The notes: generated from the letters alone by a model not told the origin. DNA of 64,000 bases from Ciona intestinalis (GCF_000224145.3 NC_020170.2:2971589-3035588); one strand, 5' to 3'. Positions 53,601-63,480 are shown, numbered from the stretch's first letter. Numbers and translations: made by a program.

Positions 53601-54994
53601 AAAGATGGAATGAAATATTGGTAACTATCTATTTGTACCCCATAATTTTTAGACTAAGCATTGAACGAAATAATGCTAACTTATTAAAACTAAATATTGA
53701 ATAAAATAATTCTAACTTATTAAAACTAAAGATTGAATGAAATAATGCTAACTTAGTAAGACTAAATATTGAATGAAATGATAGTAACTTACTCTCAATC
53801 TATTTGTGTCCCATATTTTAATTGTTCCATCAAACGCAGATGTTACAAAGATACCGGTATCATGGGGATACCATTGTATTGAACTCATTGTAGATTTATG
53901 CATGTATTTTTTCTGCCTTGTTTTGCTGTATAAAGAAGAGTGTGTTAAATGAATAATATATATATATATATTTATATGTTCATATATGAACAACTGACTT
54001 AATATTGTAACCAACAGAAAAAAGTCATTCTTTTAATTAATATTCCAAAGCTAAATAAAGTTTTCTGCAAAAATATAGAAAATTATAAAACTACAAAATA
54101 ATAGATGTATATATAACATTATTACATTAACATACATATATTCATCGTCATCAATGGTGATTAAGTAATTTAAACAGTATTGTGATGCAAATTTTATTTT
54201 AACTATTGCATATCATATACATACAAGCTACAACAAAACAATATGTTATGATAGCAGCATAGCACTTCCCAAACAGTTTAACACACAAATTATAGCGGCA
54301 CTGTACAAATGATTTCTAAAAATATTTGTACATTTCTTACAAAAAATTAAACTAGTAATATGTTCTTTGTTAGGAATAACCATTTATACTTATATAAACG
54401 TCCTAAAAAAATTGGTAAAGGTAAACCTTAAAAAAATTAAAAAAGCATTATTTTAGGGGGCTCTGTAAAATGTACAAAAATTTGTTAAAATTACCGCATA
54501 ATATGAAATAATTTGGTTAGCACTGAGATACAATATTATCCTTACCTACCAATAGTAGCTATTTTGGGTAAGCCCCCTTGGCTACTCTCATCTCTTGCTA
54601 GTTTCCATGTATCATATATGGTGATTTTTTTATCTGACCCGGCACATATCAAACTGTGAAAACAAAAAATTGTCTTAAAATGCTGATTTTAATGCAATTC
54701 AGTCATTTCAGTGTACCGGGTTGTGTAAATATATGGATTGAGTCTGGTAGGTTATTTTCGCGCATTGCAGGTAGTGACAGATGTTATAACACGGGTGTTC
54801 TATTTCATACACCTCGTGCCTGCTTCACAGTTACCACGCGTGAAAATTTGAACCCATAAGAAATAAGTGGATTAGATCAATTGCCGATAAGCAAAAAAAT
54901 GCCCACAACAGTGGCAACAGCAAGTCTTGAACCTGAATCCTATGAACTAGAAACAAGCACACAAAATGAACTATTGTTTGTCATTATAAATGGT

Positions 54995-55025
<31 letters not shown>

Positions 55026-55689
55026 TAGAATATATTCAATATAATAATATACAACATATCATCACAAATTCACAAAGCTTACTATCTGCATTCGGTCTTC
55101 TCCAAATCCATTGCAGAAATACTGTTTGGTGGGATGCATTGAATTCGTGTCTCCGACAGTGTCAACCTATAATGGAACTAAATATGTAGGCCTATACAAC
55201 AGATAGTAATATACTATGGTTATATAGGTGTAACTGTAAGTGGCTGGGGTGACATTTAAAAACATGGGCGCCTAACATGGGTATGCAGGGTATGCGTGCA
55301 TGCCCTGGAATAAATAACGATACCCTATGTGAATAATATAACAGGTATACATACTACATAGTAACAGGTTAATTGGTAATGCACCAATTAAAGATAATAC
55401 CTTGGATATATGACAAAAAGAACACCAGCGTTTTTCAAAAAATATGAACTTAACTTTTTGAAATGTGTGCAGATTAGACTATCAGTTTTAATTCTGCAGT
55501 TTGTTATTTTTTAAATAGAAACATAACACCCTATCATACTTTATTTCGCCCATCACTATAAATAATATACATATAATTAAATAATATACCGTACCTCAAA
55601 ATACGACCCAGTTCTATTGATCTACATAACCACCTTGGGTTGCGAGTCCCTAAACTTCTATCTGAATGTAATGTTGTGCAGTAGGACAT
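44667..55689 (-). CDS. ERCC8: Cockayne syndrome A WD40 protein
   Basis: ERCC8 (CSA) is the WD40 substrate receptor of a DDB1-CUL4 ubiquitin ligase acting in transcription-coupled nucleotide excision repair. Eleven exons on the minus strand join with all phases matching: 55595-55689, 55083-55166, 54546-54653, 53793-53925, 52761-52842, 52311-52376, 50278-50344, 46416-46516, 45331-45441, 44869-45086 and 44667-44813. The product is 403 residues (human 396). Matches to human CSA run end to end: LICAGSDKKITIYD, SSIQWYPHDTGIFVTSAFDG, TIKIWDTN, NHHLSPISTQHSL, GHRDTVLCVKWSPKDEYVLA, EDNRVLLWDVRQA, LDQHNGDT, TAHTGSVN, RLHLWNTDTGKNTLVNYGR, ELYSAG and the end LLLDNWSDSD. The start ATG at 55687-55689 gives MSYCTT and aligns with the human N terminus. 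Introns hold four MITE or SINE clusters and one unusually long intron (46517-50277). Confidence 0.96.
45526..45716 (-). mobile_element. MITE, subfamily B
   Basis: Starts AGTAGGTTGGGGTACGATGG and ends CCCATCTTACCCCACAGTAT. It lies in an ERCC8 intron. Confidence 0.9.
46517..50277. other. Long, less AT-rich ERCC8 intron
   Basis: This 3.8-kb intron is richer in G and C than the rest of the window, especially 46600-49550. It has several frames of 60-99 codons on both strands, the longest 46630-46926 on the plus strand. None shows a domain, and no matching splice chain was found, so no nested gene is called. Confidence 0.55.
49596..49768 (+). mobile_element. MITE, subfamily B, left end damaged
   Basis: Begins AGTATGGATATTGTTAGCAC and ends GGACCATCTTACCCCAACAT. 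The first about 15 bases of the terminus are missing. Confidence 0.82.
50766..50953 (-). mobile_element. MITE, subfamily B
   Basis: Starts ACAGTAGGGTGGGGTAAGAT and ends ATCCCATCTTACCCCACAGT. It lies in an ERCC8 intron. Confidence 0.92.
51958..52065 (-). mobile_element. SINE head fragment, reverse
   Basis: Reads backwards through GAGCAATTGTCGATAAGTGT, CTTACCCAAAGACCCC, the B box in CTTGAACCTATAACC, and the A box region GCTTGCTTACCATTGTGG. Confidence 0.7.
52485..52742 (-). mobile_element. tRNA-derived composite SINE, complete, reverse
   Basis: On the minus strand: A box TGGCACAGTGGTTAGCGGGT, B box ATGGGTTCAAGGC, then CTTCGGGCAAGACCTTTAAC and the family tail. It ends about 18 bases from an ERCC8 exon edge (52761). 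Confidence 0.87.
53655..53792. repeat. About three 43-bp tandem units against an ERCC8 donor
   Basis: Units of the form GAATGAAATAATGCTAACTT then ATTAAAACTAAATATT repeat at about 43-45 base spacing. The last unit contains the complement of the donor GTAAGT of the exon ending at 53793. Confidence 0.8.
53951..53970. repeat. (AT)n microsatellite
   Basis: About nine AT units in an ERCC8 intron. Confidence 0.85.
54775..54960 (-). mobile_element. Degenerate SINE, reverse
   Basis: Tail (GGTGTTCTATTTCATACACC), body (ATCAATTGCCGATAAGCAAA) and worn B box (CTTGAACCTGAATCC) are recognisable. The A box is lost. Confidence 0.6.
55000..55025 (+). repeat. Poly-A tract of about 26 bases
   Basis: An uninterrupted A run in an ERCC8 intron, next to the degenerate SINE. 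Confidence 0.9.
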
Positions 55690-56582
55690 GTTTCAAGACT
55701 TTGAGAAATTGTTTCATTTTAAACAATGCTTACACCATTTAGTCATAGTCTGAAAATGTTTTTTATTCAAAATCTAAGATTCAGAAATTGATATTAATAT
55801 GCAAACTGTTTTAAATATGAAACTGGTCTGGGACCAATTCTATTCGTGGTATTGATTTAAAAATTGGTATAGGCAAATATTTAAGCACAAAATGTTTGTA
55901 TATTAATGACAGGCAATGTAATATTAAAGAACATTATAGTAGTAGGAAAAAAACAATGGGCATTAGTAATCATTTTTAGTCAGTTATTGTAGTAAATATA
56001 AACAACACTGCAAAACAATCCATCAGGGCAAATCATATTATACTTTACACATTAAATTAAAATTTAGCTGCCTAAACTTAAGGCATGGTCTTTTCCATTG
56101 ACATAGCAAACTCAGGGACAAAGGCAGTCAAATTAAATAAATAACTGTATATGTTTCTTCGATTACGGTAGCGAGAATTTGGTAATATTTAAAACGAAAA
56201 GACAGCATATAGCAACAAAACAATAGTCGTTAAAACACGCTTACAGTGAAAAACATATTTACATTTATTGGAAAAAAAATAAGCGATAATCGCCTTTACC
56301 TCACACGTCTCTAGGGGTTGCAAACCGATTACCAAAACATTTTTTTATTTATAATTAAAAATGCTATTTGCATTACATGCATATGTTTCGGAGTTCTACA
56401 AAATGTGCTAAATGTTAAACAAATCTCTCAGTCACGCTGTATGGTGTTGACCATGTATTGTAAATACATTAGCATGGTGGCGCTACTGAGTAACCGAATA
56501 GAACACACGAAAAACAGGAGAATATATGGATATTATTATTACCGTTGGTATTCATTGCTCAAACCATGATCTGAATATATAT

Positions 56583-56777
56583 ATAGTAAGATAAGGAAAG
56601 ATGGGACACCTTTAGCACATAATATTCAAAAATATATCCTGATCGTGTCTTAAACAATTAACAAAGGCCTATGGGAGTCGTGAGGATACGGTTATTCTTT
56701 GAATGATCTTTGTTTAGCACCAAATGGGACGAGAAAATAGAATGGAAAGGTGTTCTATCTCCCCCCACCCTATACTA
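56583..56777 (+). mobile_element. MITE, subfamily A
   Basis: Starts TAGTAAGATAAGGAAAGATG and ends TATCTCCCCCCACCCTATAC. Confidence 0.88.
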
Positions 56778-56890
56778 TATGTGTATGTCGTTGTGTGTCA
56801 GCCAACAGCAGCCATGAAAAAGAAGGGCAGGGAATGAGTGAATAAAAACATATTTAGTTTATAGCAAATAAACCGGTTGTATAGGCCTAC

Positions 56891-57074
56891 ATGACTGTGG
56901 GGTAAGATAAGTTACCGTTAGCAACTAACATCCACGTTTCCCGGTTTTGAACAATTAAACGCTCTTTTAGAGTTAAAGACCATGGCTTATATAATCTGTA
57001 AGTTTTCTTTGTTTACTACAAAATCGGACGAGAAAAAAGAGCGAAAATGTGGCCCAGCATCTTACTCTGCTATA
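56891..57074 (+). mobile_element. MITE, subfamily B
   Basis: Starts TGACTGTGGGGTAAGATAAG and ends CCCAGCATCTTACTCTGCTA. Confidence 0.84.
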
Positions 57075-57113
57075 TTTACAACCTTTATGAATGGAATCAG
57101 TTCATTTAATATC

Positions 57114-59382
57114 TCACAGAGCTGGACGTATCTTCATTTCTGTAAAACGTAGACCTTCCCATCTCCCCGATGGACTCCAATTTCTCCAGTAAGCGTATTG
57201 TACCCCAATTTTACATGGATCGTATATTCCGTTTAGGCTGGAGTGTGAACAGTAATCGTACCACCAACCTCCTTTTCTCGTACTTGGACAAGTTCCGGAG
57301 GAAATATCTTTTGTGGAAAATCTTTTCTCATTAACATACTCCATTGAATCTGCCAGGATAAAGAAATGTCTTAAATTAAGAATTTCAATTTTTCGACCCT
57401 CGATGCTGTCACCACTGTGGGCGAGTAGGCGTTCGTAAAATATCACATTTAGGCGAAGTACTAGTACTAGTGTCATTTGTGCAGTTTATTAAAGTAAACA
57501 AAACAAAAATACCTGCGGTATAAGTACAGCGATGGCCAGCGGTTGCATTGGCATTGTAGCAGCATTCTGCGTACACAATTTATTTATAAATTAGGGACAT
57601 ATTATTAAAGGTTTAAAGTTTAAAAAGGTTTAAAATTCGCAACTCTCGATAAAGCACGAGAAACAACTAGGATTGTTTTTTGATGTAGTATCATCGTCAT
57701 TGAAATTGCAAAAATTTATTGACTTACTTCCGTTATTTTCACATTTCTGCCGAGATAAATTAGAATATGGACGACATGGTCTAGCAATCGTAGCATCATG
57801 CTGGTCACATGTACCTTGATACAGTGTTTAGTAGGGTGGGGGAAGATGGGACACCTTTAACACATAATATCCAAATAGCCGGATCGTGTTTTAAACAATT
57901 CACAACGGTCTATGAAAGTCGTGAAGATACGGTTTTATATTTTATTGAATACTCTTTGTTTACTACCAAATGGAAAGAGAAAACTAAACGAAAAGGTGTC
58001 CCATCTTCCCCCACCCCACTATACATTATGTTTAAACCAAATAGACATTATATTTCAATAATTCAATATATGCAGTATAACTTACCTTGTTTGTGTTGAT
58101 AACCAGACAATTGCAATCTGTATCTGTCAATCTCCGGGCCAACGGTGAAATTACTGTGGAAATTCGGGAAATGACGTAATGTACCAACCTCAGAGATTTA
58201 CCAATTAAAATATAAACACACAGCAGTCTATATACTAGAGATGTCTGTAGTATAGGCCGTGATACACAGTTTAAACAAAAATGTTTTCTTACGAATATTC
58301 AGCCACGATCTTTGTGTTGTTGCAAGTTGTAATGTCTATCCGAAGTTCGTTGTCTCCATTCTTTGTCATTTCTCGTATATTTTCCAACCCTGTGTGATGT
58401 GTGAAGGTGGGGTGGATAAGAAGTTAAACATGTTAAGAATAAGTTACCAATCCAAAAGCTGGCAAGCTTGTTTCCAAATCCAGTTTTATAATCTATCAAA
58501 ATCTGTTCGATCATCCATATTGCGCTGAATCACCTAAACGTGACAATTTAATGCGATAAACGAAAACGTTTGGTGAATTAATGAAGTTTTAACCGTCCAC
58601 CCGCCATCGTGATTTTCCAAGTCACAATAAACTTCCAACTTAGTGCTTCCGTTCAAGTAAATATTGTACAAGCCATTTCTTCTGTGGCCGAAACTGTATA
58701 GCTGGTAGCAGTTATCTGACGTAAAATATTAAAATAAATGAAAATACCACGCCCTTTTTCGATAGTTAGACAATTCATTAACGGTCTACTCTAGATACAC
58801 ACATATTTCGTTTAGTTACAGAACCCCAATTATGTATAAATATGATCATTTAAACTAAACAATCCAACTAGTATATCGCAACTTGTTAAAATACTATATG
58901 CACCTGCTTTCATGTATGCCGTCCACTGTACTGTGAGTAAAATGTTTTCCCATCCAGAGTCGATATCTGTGCGCAATATTTCAACCAAGAAACTATATTT
59001 CTCCACTCGTTTGACAGTAAGGTTGAACTGATGTGGTAGAGACGAGTCACTCGGGTTCACAGTAGCGTTCACGTAAATGGGAACTTCATTCAAACACATT
59101 TGGTATAAGATGTTCACCAATCGTGTTGGTTTGGTCGATTCACACCAAACTTCGCTTTGTCCACTTGAACCAATTGAAGTCAATGCAGAAACTACACCTG
59201 TAGACTCAGTTAGTTTAATGTATAAATCATACTATTAATATAAACGGAATGTATACTGTACTTAAAACGCAGTATAGTAGGAAGTAGGGTAAAATGGGAC
59301 ATATTTTAATAAATACAACGCAACTTACTTGTGGAAGTATACAGCACTGGTAAAAACATAGGAATATGAACAACAACTTCAT
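57114..59382 (-). CDS. Secreted fibrinogen-domain protein with internal trefoil-like cassette; frame broken once
   Basis: Proposed minus-strand exons: 59329-59382, 58904-59197, 58594-58715, 58448-58533, 58293-58389, 58086-58153, 57728-57814, 57513-57566 and 57114-57349. The first begins with a signal-like MKLLFIFLCFY. The second codes for about 98 residues of unrecognised extracellular sequence. The fibrinogen C-terminal domain starts NCYQLYSFG, then VYCDLENHDGGWT, VIQRN, YKTGFGN, SFWIG, LENI, ELRIDI, VGPEIDRYRLQLSGY, KRFSTKD, GGWWYDYC, SLNG, FTEMKIRP and stop. Between RLQLSGY and KRFSTKD lie two exons of a six-Cys, trefoil-like module (CDQH, RPCRPYS, QKCENNGKCCYN, HRCTY). The exon 58448-58533 is out of frame by one: VIQRNMDD and YKTGFGN are in different frames, as if about 11 bases were lost. 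The first junction (59329/59197) also fails in the signal-peptide frame. The gene may be a recent pseudogene, an assembly error or a disabled allele. Fibrinogen-domain lectins often act in innate recognition; that role is inference. Confidence 0.82.
57513..57814 (-). other. Trefoil-like exon pair inside the fibrinogen domain
   Basis: Two exons (57728-57814 and 57513-57566) code for about 47 residues with cysteines spaced as in a P-type trefoil module: C, R..C, C...., CC(Y/F), C. The pair starts and ends in phase 1, so it can be skipped without shifting the frame of the flanking fibrinogen exons. Confidence 0.65.
57829..58022 (+). mobile_element. MITE, subfamily A, near consensus
   Basis: AGTAGGGTGGGGGAAGATGG at left and CCATCTTCCCCCACCCCACT at right. 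It lies 14 bases upstream of the first trefoil-like exon in the gene's direction. Confidence 0.94.
58232..58262. repeat. Diverged copy of the 3843 palindrome repeat
   Basis: TACTAGAGATGTCTGTAGTA then TAGGCCGTGAT matches TACTAGAGATATCTCTAGTA then GGCCGTGAT at 3843-3871. Confidence 0.65.
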
Positions 59383-59644
59383 AGTTTCGCTTTCGCTTTT
59401 ATATCGAAGACGAACAAAGAATACAACTGTTTAACAGTGGCAGTTTAGCTACCGAAGGAAGGCTATAAATGAAGTGAACATTGGTTCGGCTGTTGAGTGA
59501 AGGCTAATGACGTGCACATCGGTTCAGTCAGAGAATAATGTTTACAGGTAAATGTTTCACCTTAGGTATGGCGGAAGTAGGTATATAGAGATAAACATAA
59601 CCTATAAGAGTGAAAAGAACGGAAAAAATGTCGTAGCCTATGTA

Positions 59645-59837
59645 TAGTAGGGTGGGGGTAGATGGGACACCTTTTCGTTCTATTTTCTCGTCCCATTTGG
59701 TAGTAAACAAAGAACATTCAAAGAATTATAAAACCCTATCCTCAGGACTCCCATAGACCGTTGTTAAATGTTTAAAACTCAACCCGGATATTTGGATATT
59801 ATGTGCTAAAGGTGTCCCACCTCCCCCACCCTATATA
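59645..59837 (-). mobile_element. MITE, subfamily A
   Basis: Starts AGTAGGGTGGGGGTAGATGG and ends GTCCCACCTCCCCCACCCTA, with TATA flanks. Confidence 0.93.
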
Positions 59838-60185
59838 GGTCGTTTTAATTTGAATATGAAAATTATTGTAGTTATATGTATCTTAAAAGTGTATTCTATA
59901 ACATATGCCTACATATACATACACAACCAGTAATATATAGGTTATGGGCTTTTCGTAATGAAAGTCGGCCCTTTCTCTTTTTTCTCTATGGGGTGAACTC
60001 TCTCGCATTGGTTATACTTTTCTCGTTTTAAACAAAAGTCGCGGAAAGTAGCACAATCACAAGAATTTAAAATCACAACCATAACCTACTAACTTCGCTA
60101 ACAAGTACAACCGATTGATTGTTCTGTTTGATTAACCTCGTTTGTTATCAAATGCTTGTTTTTACAGGTTTTGCATTCAATCTTA

Positions 60186-60350
60186 TGGTAGAGGTAAAAT
60201 GGTGCGAGGTTTCTTTCTTTTTTATGGTCCCATTAGGTAGTAAACAAAAACATTTAAAGAATTACATAAGCGTAGACTAAGACTCTTTAAGGGCGTTGTT
60301 AATTATTAAAACACGATTAGAAAACATGAGATTCGCTAACTATATGCAAA
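60186..60350 (-). mobile_element. MITE, subfamily B, degenerate
   Basis: Keeps GGTAGAGGTAAAATGGTGCG, TCCCATTAGGTAGTAAACAA and GGGCGTTGTTAATTATTAAA. The far end is lost after ACATGAGATTCGC. Confidence 0.7.
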
Positions 60351-60362
60351 TGTCAGTCATAT

Positions 60363-60566
60363 AATAGATCGGGTGAAGATGGGACACCTTTTCACTCTAT
60401 ATTTTCTCATCCCCTTTGGTAGTAAACAATGAAAATTCCAAAGAAATATAAAACCGTATTCTCACGGCTACCGTAGACCGTTGTTAACTGTTAATTGTTT
60501 AAAACGCGATCACGATATTTGGATATTATGTGCCAAAGGTATCCCGTCTTACCCCGCCTTACTATA
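60363..60566 (-). mobile_element. MITE, A/B mixed features
   Basis: Starts AATAGATCGGGTGAAGATGG (A-like) and ends ATCCCGTCTTACCCCGCCTT (B-like). It includes a small internal duplication GTTAACTGTTAATTGTTTAA. Confidence 0.82.
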
Positions 60567-60901
60567 TACTGTGAGCTGTTTTAACATTTCTCAAAAATGG
60601 ATGACTTATTTATTGAATTTTAACCCACAACACGATTTGCGCTGTTTAGGAAATTATGTTTAACCGACTGTGTATGGCTGCGGTTAACTGAGGTTATATT
60701 TTAAACAGTTGTGTTGAATAGCACCCCACTGTCAATTACTTTGTTTGTGATATTCTAATTATACGTTCCGGTAAATTCTCGACGATTTGCCACGCTTTTA
60801 TTTAAATTTTATTTAACCGGCACAAAATAAACTTTTTCGATGCAAATATAATTTGCACACACTTTGAATTTCAAGGTGTTTTTATAACGATTTGACAAAT
60901 A

Positions 60902-61088
60902 TAGTAGACGGGGTATGATGAGACATGTTTTCATTCCATTTTCTCGTCCCATTTGGTAGTAAACAAAAACATTTACAGAATTATAAAACCGTATCATCAC
61001 GAAAAGCGTTGGTAATTGTATAAAACACGATCGGGAAATACGGGATATTTAACTACTCACGTTATCCCATCTTACCCTGCAGTGATAT
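60902..61088 (-). mobile_element. MITE, subfamily B
   Basis: Starts TAGTAGACGGGGTATGATGA and ends TATCCCATCTTACCCTGCAG. Confidence 0.87.
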
Positions 61089-61289
61089 ATTCTTCCAAGC
61101 AGTATAAAGTTACACATAACAAACTTAACATAATCTAAAACATATCTAATATGCATTTAATTAATTACTGCATATGTTATTCTTAGTGTGACATATACTT
61201 CATATATGCGCTGTTATTGCAATGCATATAGTGAAAGAAAATCATAAACCGGTCATATATGCCATAAACAAGCACATGTGGAATTTCTC

Positions 61290-61446
61290 ACTTTAGTAAA
61301 CAAAGGAAAGTAAACAAAGAACATTCAAAGAATTAAAAAATCCGTATCCTGACAACTCCCATATTTCGTTGTTAACTATTTAAAACACGAACAGAATATT
61401 TGGATATTAGGTGATGATGGTGACCCGTCTCCCCGCCACGCTATAC
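61290..61446 (-). mobile_element. MITE, subfamily A, one end lost
   Basis: Begins inside the element (TAGTAAACAAAGGAAAGTAA, a short duplication) and ends GTGACCCGTCTCCCCGCCAC. Confidence 0.75.
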
Positions 61447-61843
61447 TATGTGTAGGCATTTGTTGTTTAAAAGCGACCGTAAAATTTATATCACTTATGC
61501 ATAGTAAGAGGCATGAACAAAACCAACAGCAGTAGATGTATCTACAGCACTGATCCTTGTGTTTGGTCAACACCGTACTTAACTATATCGACCACAGTTA
61601 ACCCCGAAGGAGTTATTTATCTTTTCGAGGCCGATCGTAATCGTTATCTAATAGTATAAAAACAAATGTTGCCTTTTTCGTCAGAAAATCGCCTATAAAA
61701 GCCACGCATTTTAGTTCGTACTACATCACAGACTTTTAACCATTCCTTCTGTAAAACTGGTATTAGGTAAGCACGAGGGTTAAATCAAAGTTTCTGGAAT
61801 AGTTTGCTTATTTTATACAGGCAGTCGTCGGAAATTTAAGAAA

Positions 61844-63410
61844 ATGAAAACTATTTTATGTTTCTTGGCTGTGGGCGTCGTTGCTGTCGCTACACAAGGT
61901 AATGTGTTTTATTCTTTTTAACTTGAAAATGTAAGTTAATGCAGTTTGTAATATAGTACTGCGGGGTAAGATTGATAGCGTCATCACGTAATATTCCATA
62001 TTTTCTAAACTGGTTATTAAGAAAATAACAACGCTCTTTTACAATCGTGAAATAAAGTTTTCTAATATTTCTCCTTAAATAAAATTTTCTGATTATTTCT
62101 CTTTAAATAAAGTTTTCTAATTTTTACTCTTTAGTTAAAGTTTTCTAATTTTTCTGTTTAAACAATGTTTTCTAATTTTTCTTAGAAAAGTTTCCCCTTA
62201 ACTATTCTGTTTATTCTCAAATAAGACGAAAAAAGACAACATACACATGAACTACTGTATCCTGACGTAATACATATACTAAAAGTAATTTTAAAAGTTT
62301 TTTTTAGATGCAAGCGATCCGCAAAACATGCAATGCCTTGTTGGTGTCAGTATTAACGGAGAAGGATTTTTCGAAACCGTAGACTGTGTAAATTCGGAGG
62401 TATACGACACATTGACTATATAACTCCATACCGTACCGATAGCACATAGTATTATAGGGAATAGAGAGACACTGTAAGCACTTAAATACTTTGTTTCGTT
62501 GTTTTAAACAATTAACAAAAATATCTATAAATTTATGAAATTTTAGAGTCGCGAGGCTACGGTTACATAATTCTGTGAATGTTCTTTGTTTACTACAAAA
62601 TGGAATAAATAAGAATAAAGATGTCTCATTCTACCCCACCCTAATATATTAATATGTTGTATCTTTGTTTTAGGAAGCCTGCCAGACAAAAATCGAGCAA
62701 AGGGGAGCATTCAACGTTGTGTACAAACGTTGCAAGAGACAGAAGGAATGTGACAATAACGCAAGAAACAACGAACTGAACTGCTATGGACCACTAGCTA
62801 TCGCCAACAATGTAAATATCGATCGGTGTTTGGTATAGTAGGGTGGGAAAGACGGGACACCTTTGGCAAATAATATGCAAATGTCCTGATCTTGTTTTAA
62901 ACAATTAACAACGGTCTATGGGAGTCGTGAGCATACGGGTTTATAATAAAGTCATTTTTTTTGTTTACTCCCATATGGAACGAGAAAATAGAAATAAAAA
63001 GGTGTCTCATCTCCTCCCACCCTACTATATAAATATCATTATAATAAATAAAATGTTTGTTTTTTTATTTGGACGAGGTTTTAATGGCAGGGGAGGTGCT
63101 GGGATTTAGTCCACGGTCGGCTTATCCCACAACCCCCAAATTTACTGTTTTTAGTTGTCATGATGTAAATATAGTTTTTTTCTCACTAATACGTAACCGT
63201 CATTTTCTGTTTCTAACCGTAATATTATGTTAAATAACCGAATATTAAAATTACACCATGTAATAGAGCAATTATTGTTGCACGGAATTAAATAGCAAAA
63301 ATACGGCTACAATTAATTTATTTACGTATTTTTATCCAATTTAGGTGAAAGTTTGTCATTTCTGTTGCTCGACTCCTGGCTGCAACACAATGAATGAAAT
63401 ACCGAACTAA
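61844..63410 (+). CDS. Small secreted Ly6/uPAR (three-finger) type protein
   Basis: Four exons with matching phases: 61844-61898, 62308-62399, 62674-62811 and 63345-63410. They code for 116 residues. A clear signal peptide comes first (MKTILCFLAVGVVAVATQ). The mature part has ten cysteines: MQCLVG, VDCVN, EACQT, KRCKR, KECDN, LNCYG, VKVCHFCCSTPGCN. The closing CC....CN signature and the ten-Cys count are those of the Ly6/uPAR three-finger fold. There is no hydrophobic C terminus for a GPI anchor; the protein ends NTMNEIPN, so it is probably soluble. Partner and role are unknown. Every intron contains a MITE. A polyadenylation signal AATAAA lies 71 bases past the stop. Confidence 0.82.
61952..62280 (+). 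mobile_element. MITE, subfamily B, expanded by an internal tandem repeat
   Basis: Starts AGTACTGCGGGGTAAGATTG and keeps ACAACGCTCTTTTACAATCG. The middle (62048-62190) holds about five units of TAAAGTTTTCTAATTTTTCT type. The right end is worn (CATGAACTACTGTATCCTGA). It lies in intron 1 of the Ly6-like gene. Confidence 0.72.
62048..62190 (+). repeat. Minisatellite of about 27-bp units inside a MITE
   Basis: AAATAAAGTTTTCTAATATT, AAATAAAATTTTCTGATTAT, AAATAAAGTTTTCTAATTTT and later variants follow one another at about 25-30 base spacing. Confidence 0.82.
62425..62648 (+). mobile_element. MITE, subfamily B, with extra internal sequence
   Basis: The left part is scrambled (CATACCGTACCGATAGCACA); the right part is regular (GAGTCGCGAGGCTACGGTTA, CTCATTCTACCCCACCCTAA). 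It lies in intron 2 of the Ly6-like gene, 25 bases before exon 3. Confidence 0.75.
62836..63029 (+). mobile_element. MITE, subfamily A
   Basis: Starts AGTAGGGTGGGAAAGACGGG and ends TCTCATCTCCTCCCACCCTA. It lies in intron 3 of the Ly6-like gene, 25 bases after exon 3. Confidence 0.92.
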
Positions 63411-63480
63411 ATATGAAGAAAGTCGATGTTTACGTGCGCCACATTAATCACTGCGTATCACATTGTAACCAACCATGTAA

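Larger units (their letters stand above)
55690..57113. other. Intergenic region between ERCC8 and the fibrinogen-domain gene
   Basis: Upstream of ERCC8 and downstream of the fibrinogen-domain gene stop. It holds two MITE copies. A frame at 56318-56569 has no motif. Confidence 0.55.
59383..61843. other. Intergenic region between fibrinogen-domain and Ly6-like genes
   Basis: The two genes diverge across this 2.5-kb stretch. It holds five MITE copies, all in reverse orientation. No further gene was recognised. An acceptor-like TTTTATACAG at 61811-61820 precedes the Ly6-like start. Confidence 0.6.

Noticed and set aside
57350-57476. Open upstream extension of the last fibrinogen exon (residues like YERLLAHSGDSIEG)
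   Set aside because: It resembles the SG..GDS loop, but a good acceptor (CTGGCAG) lies at the exon edge and the phase fits the upstream exons without it; probably a chance open intron.
59276-59305. MITE-like AGTAGGGTAAAATGGGACAT stretch
   Set aside because: Only about 30 bases of one end; too short to list as a separate element.
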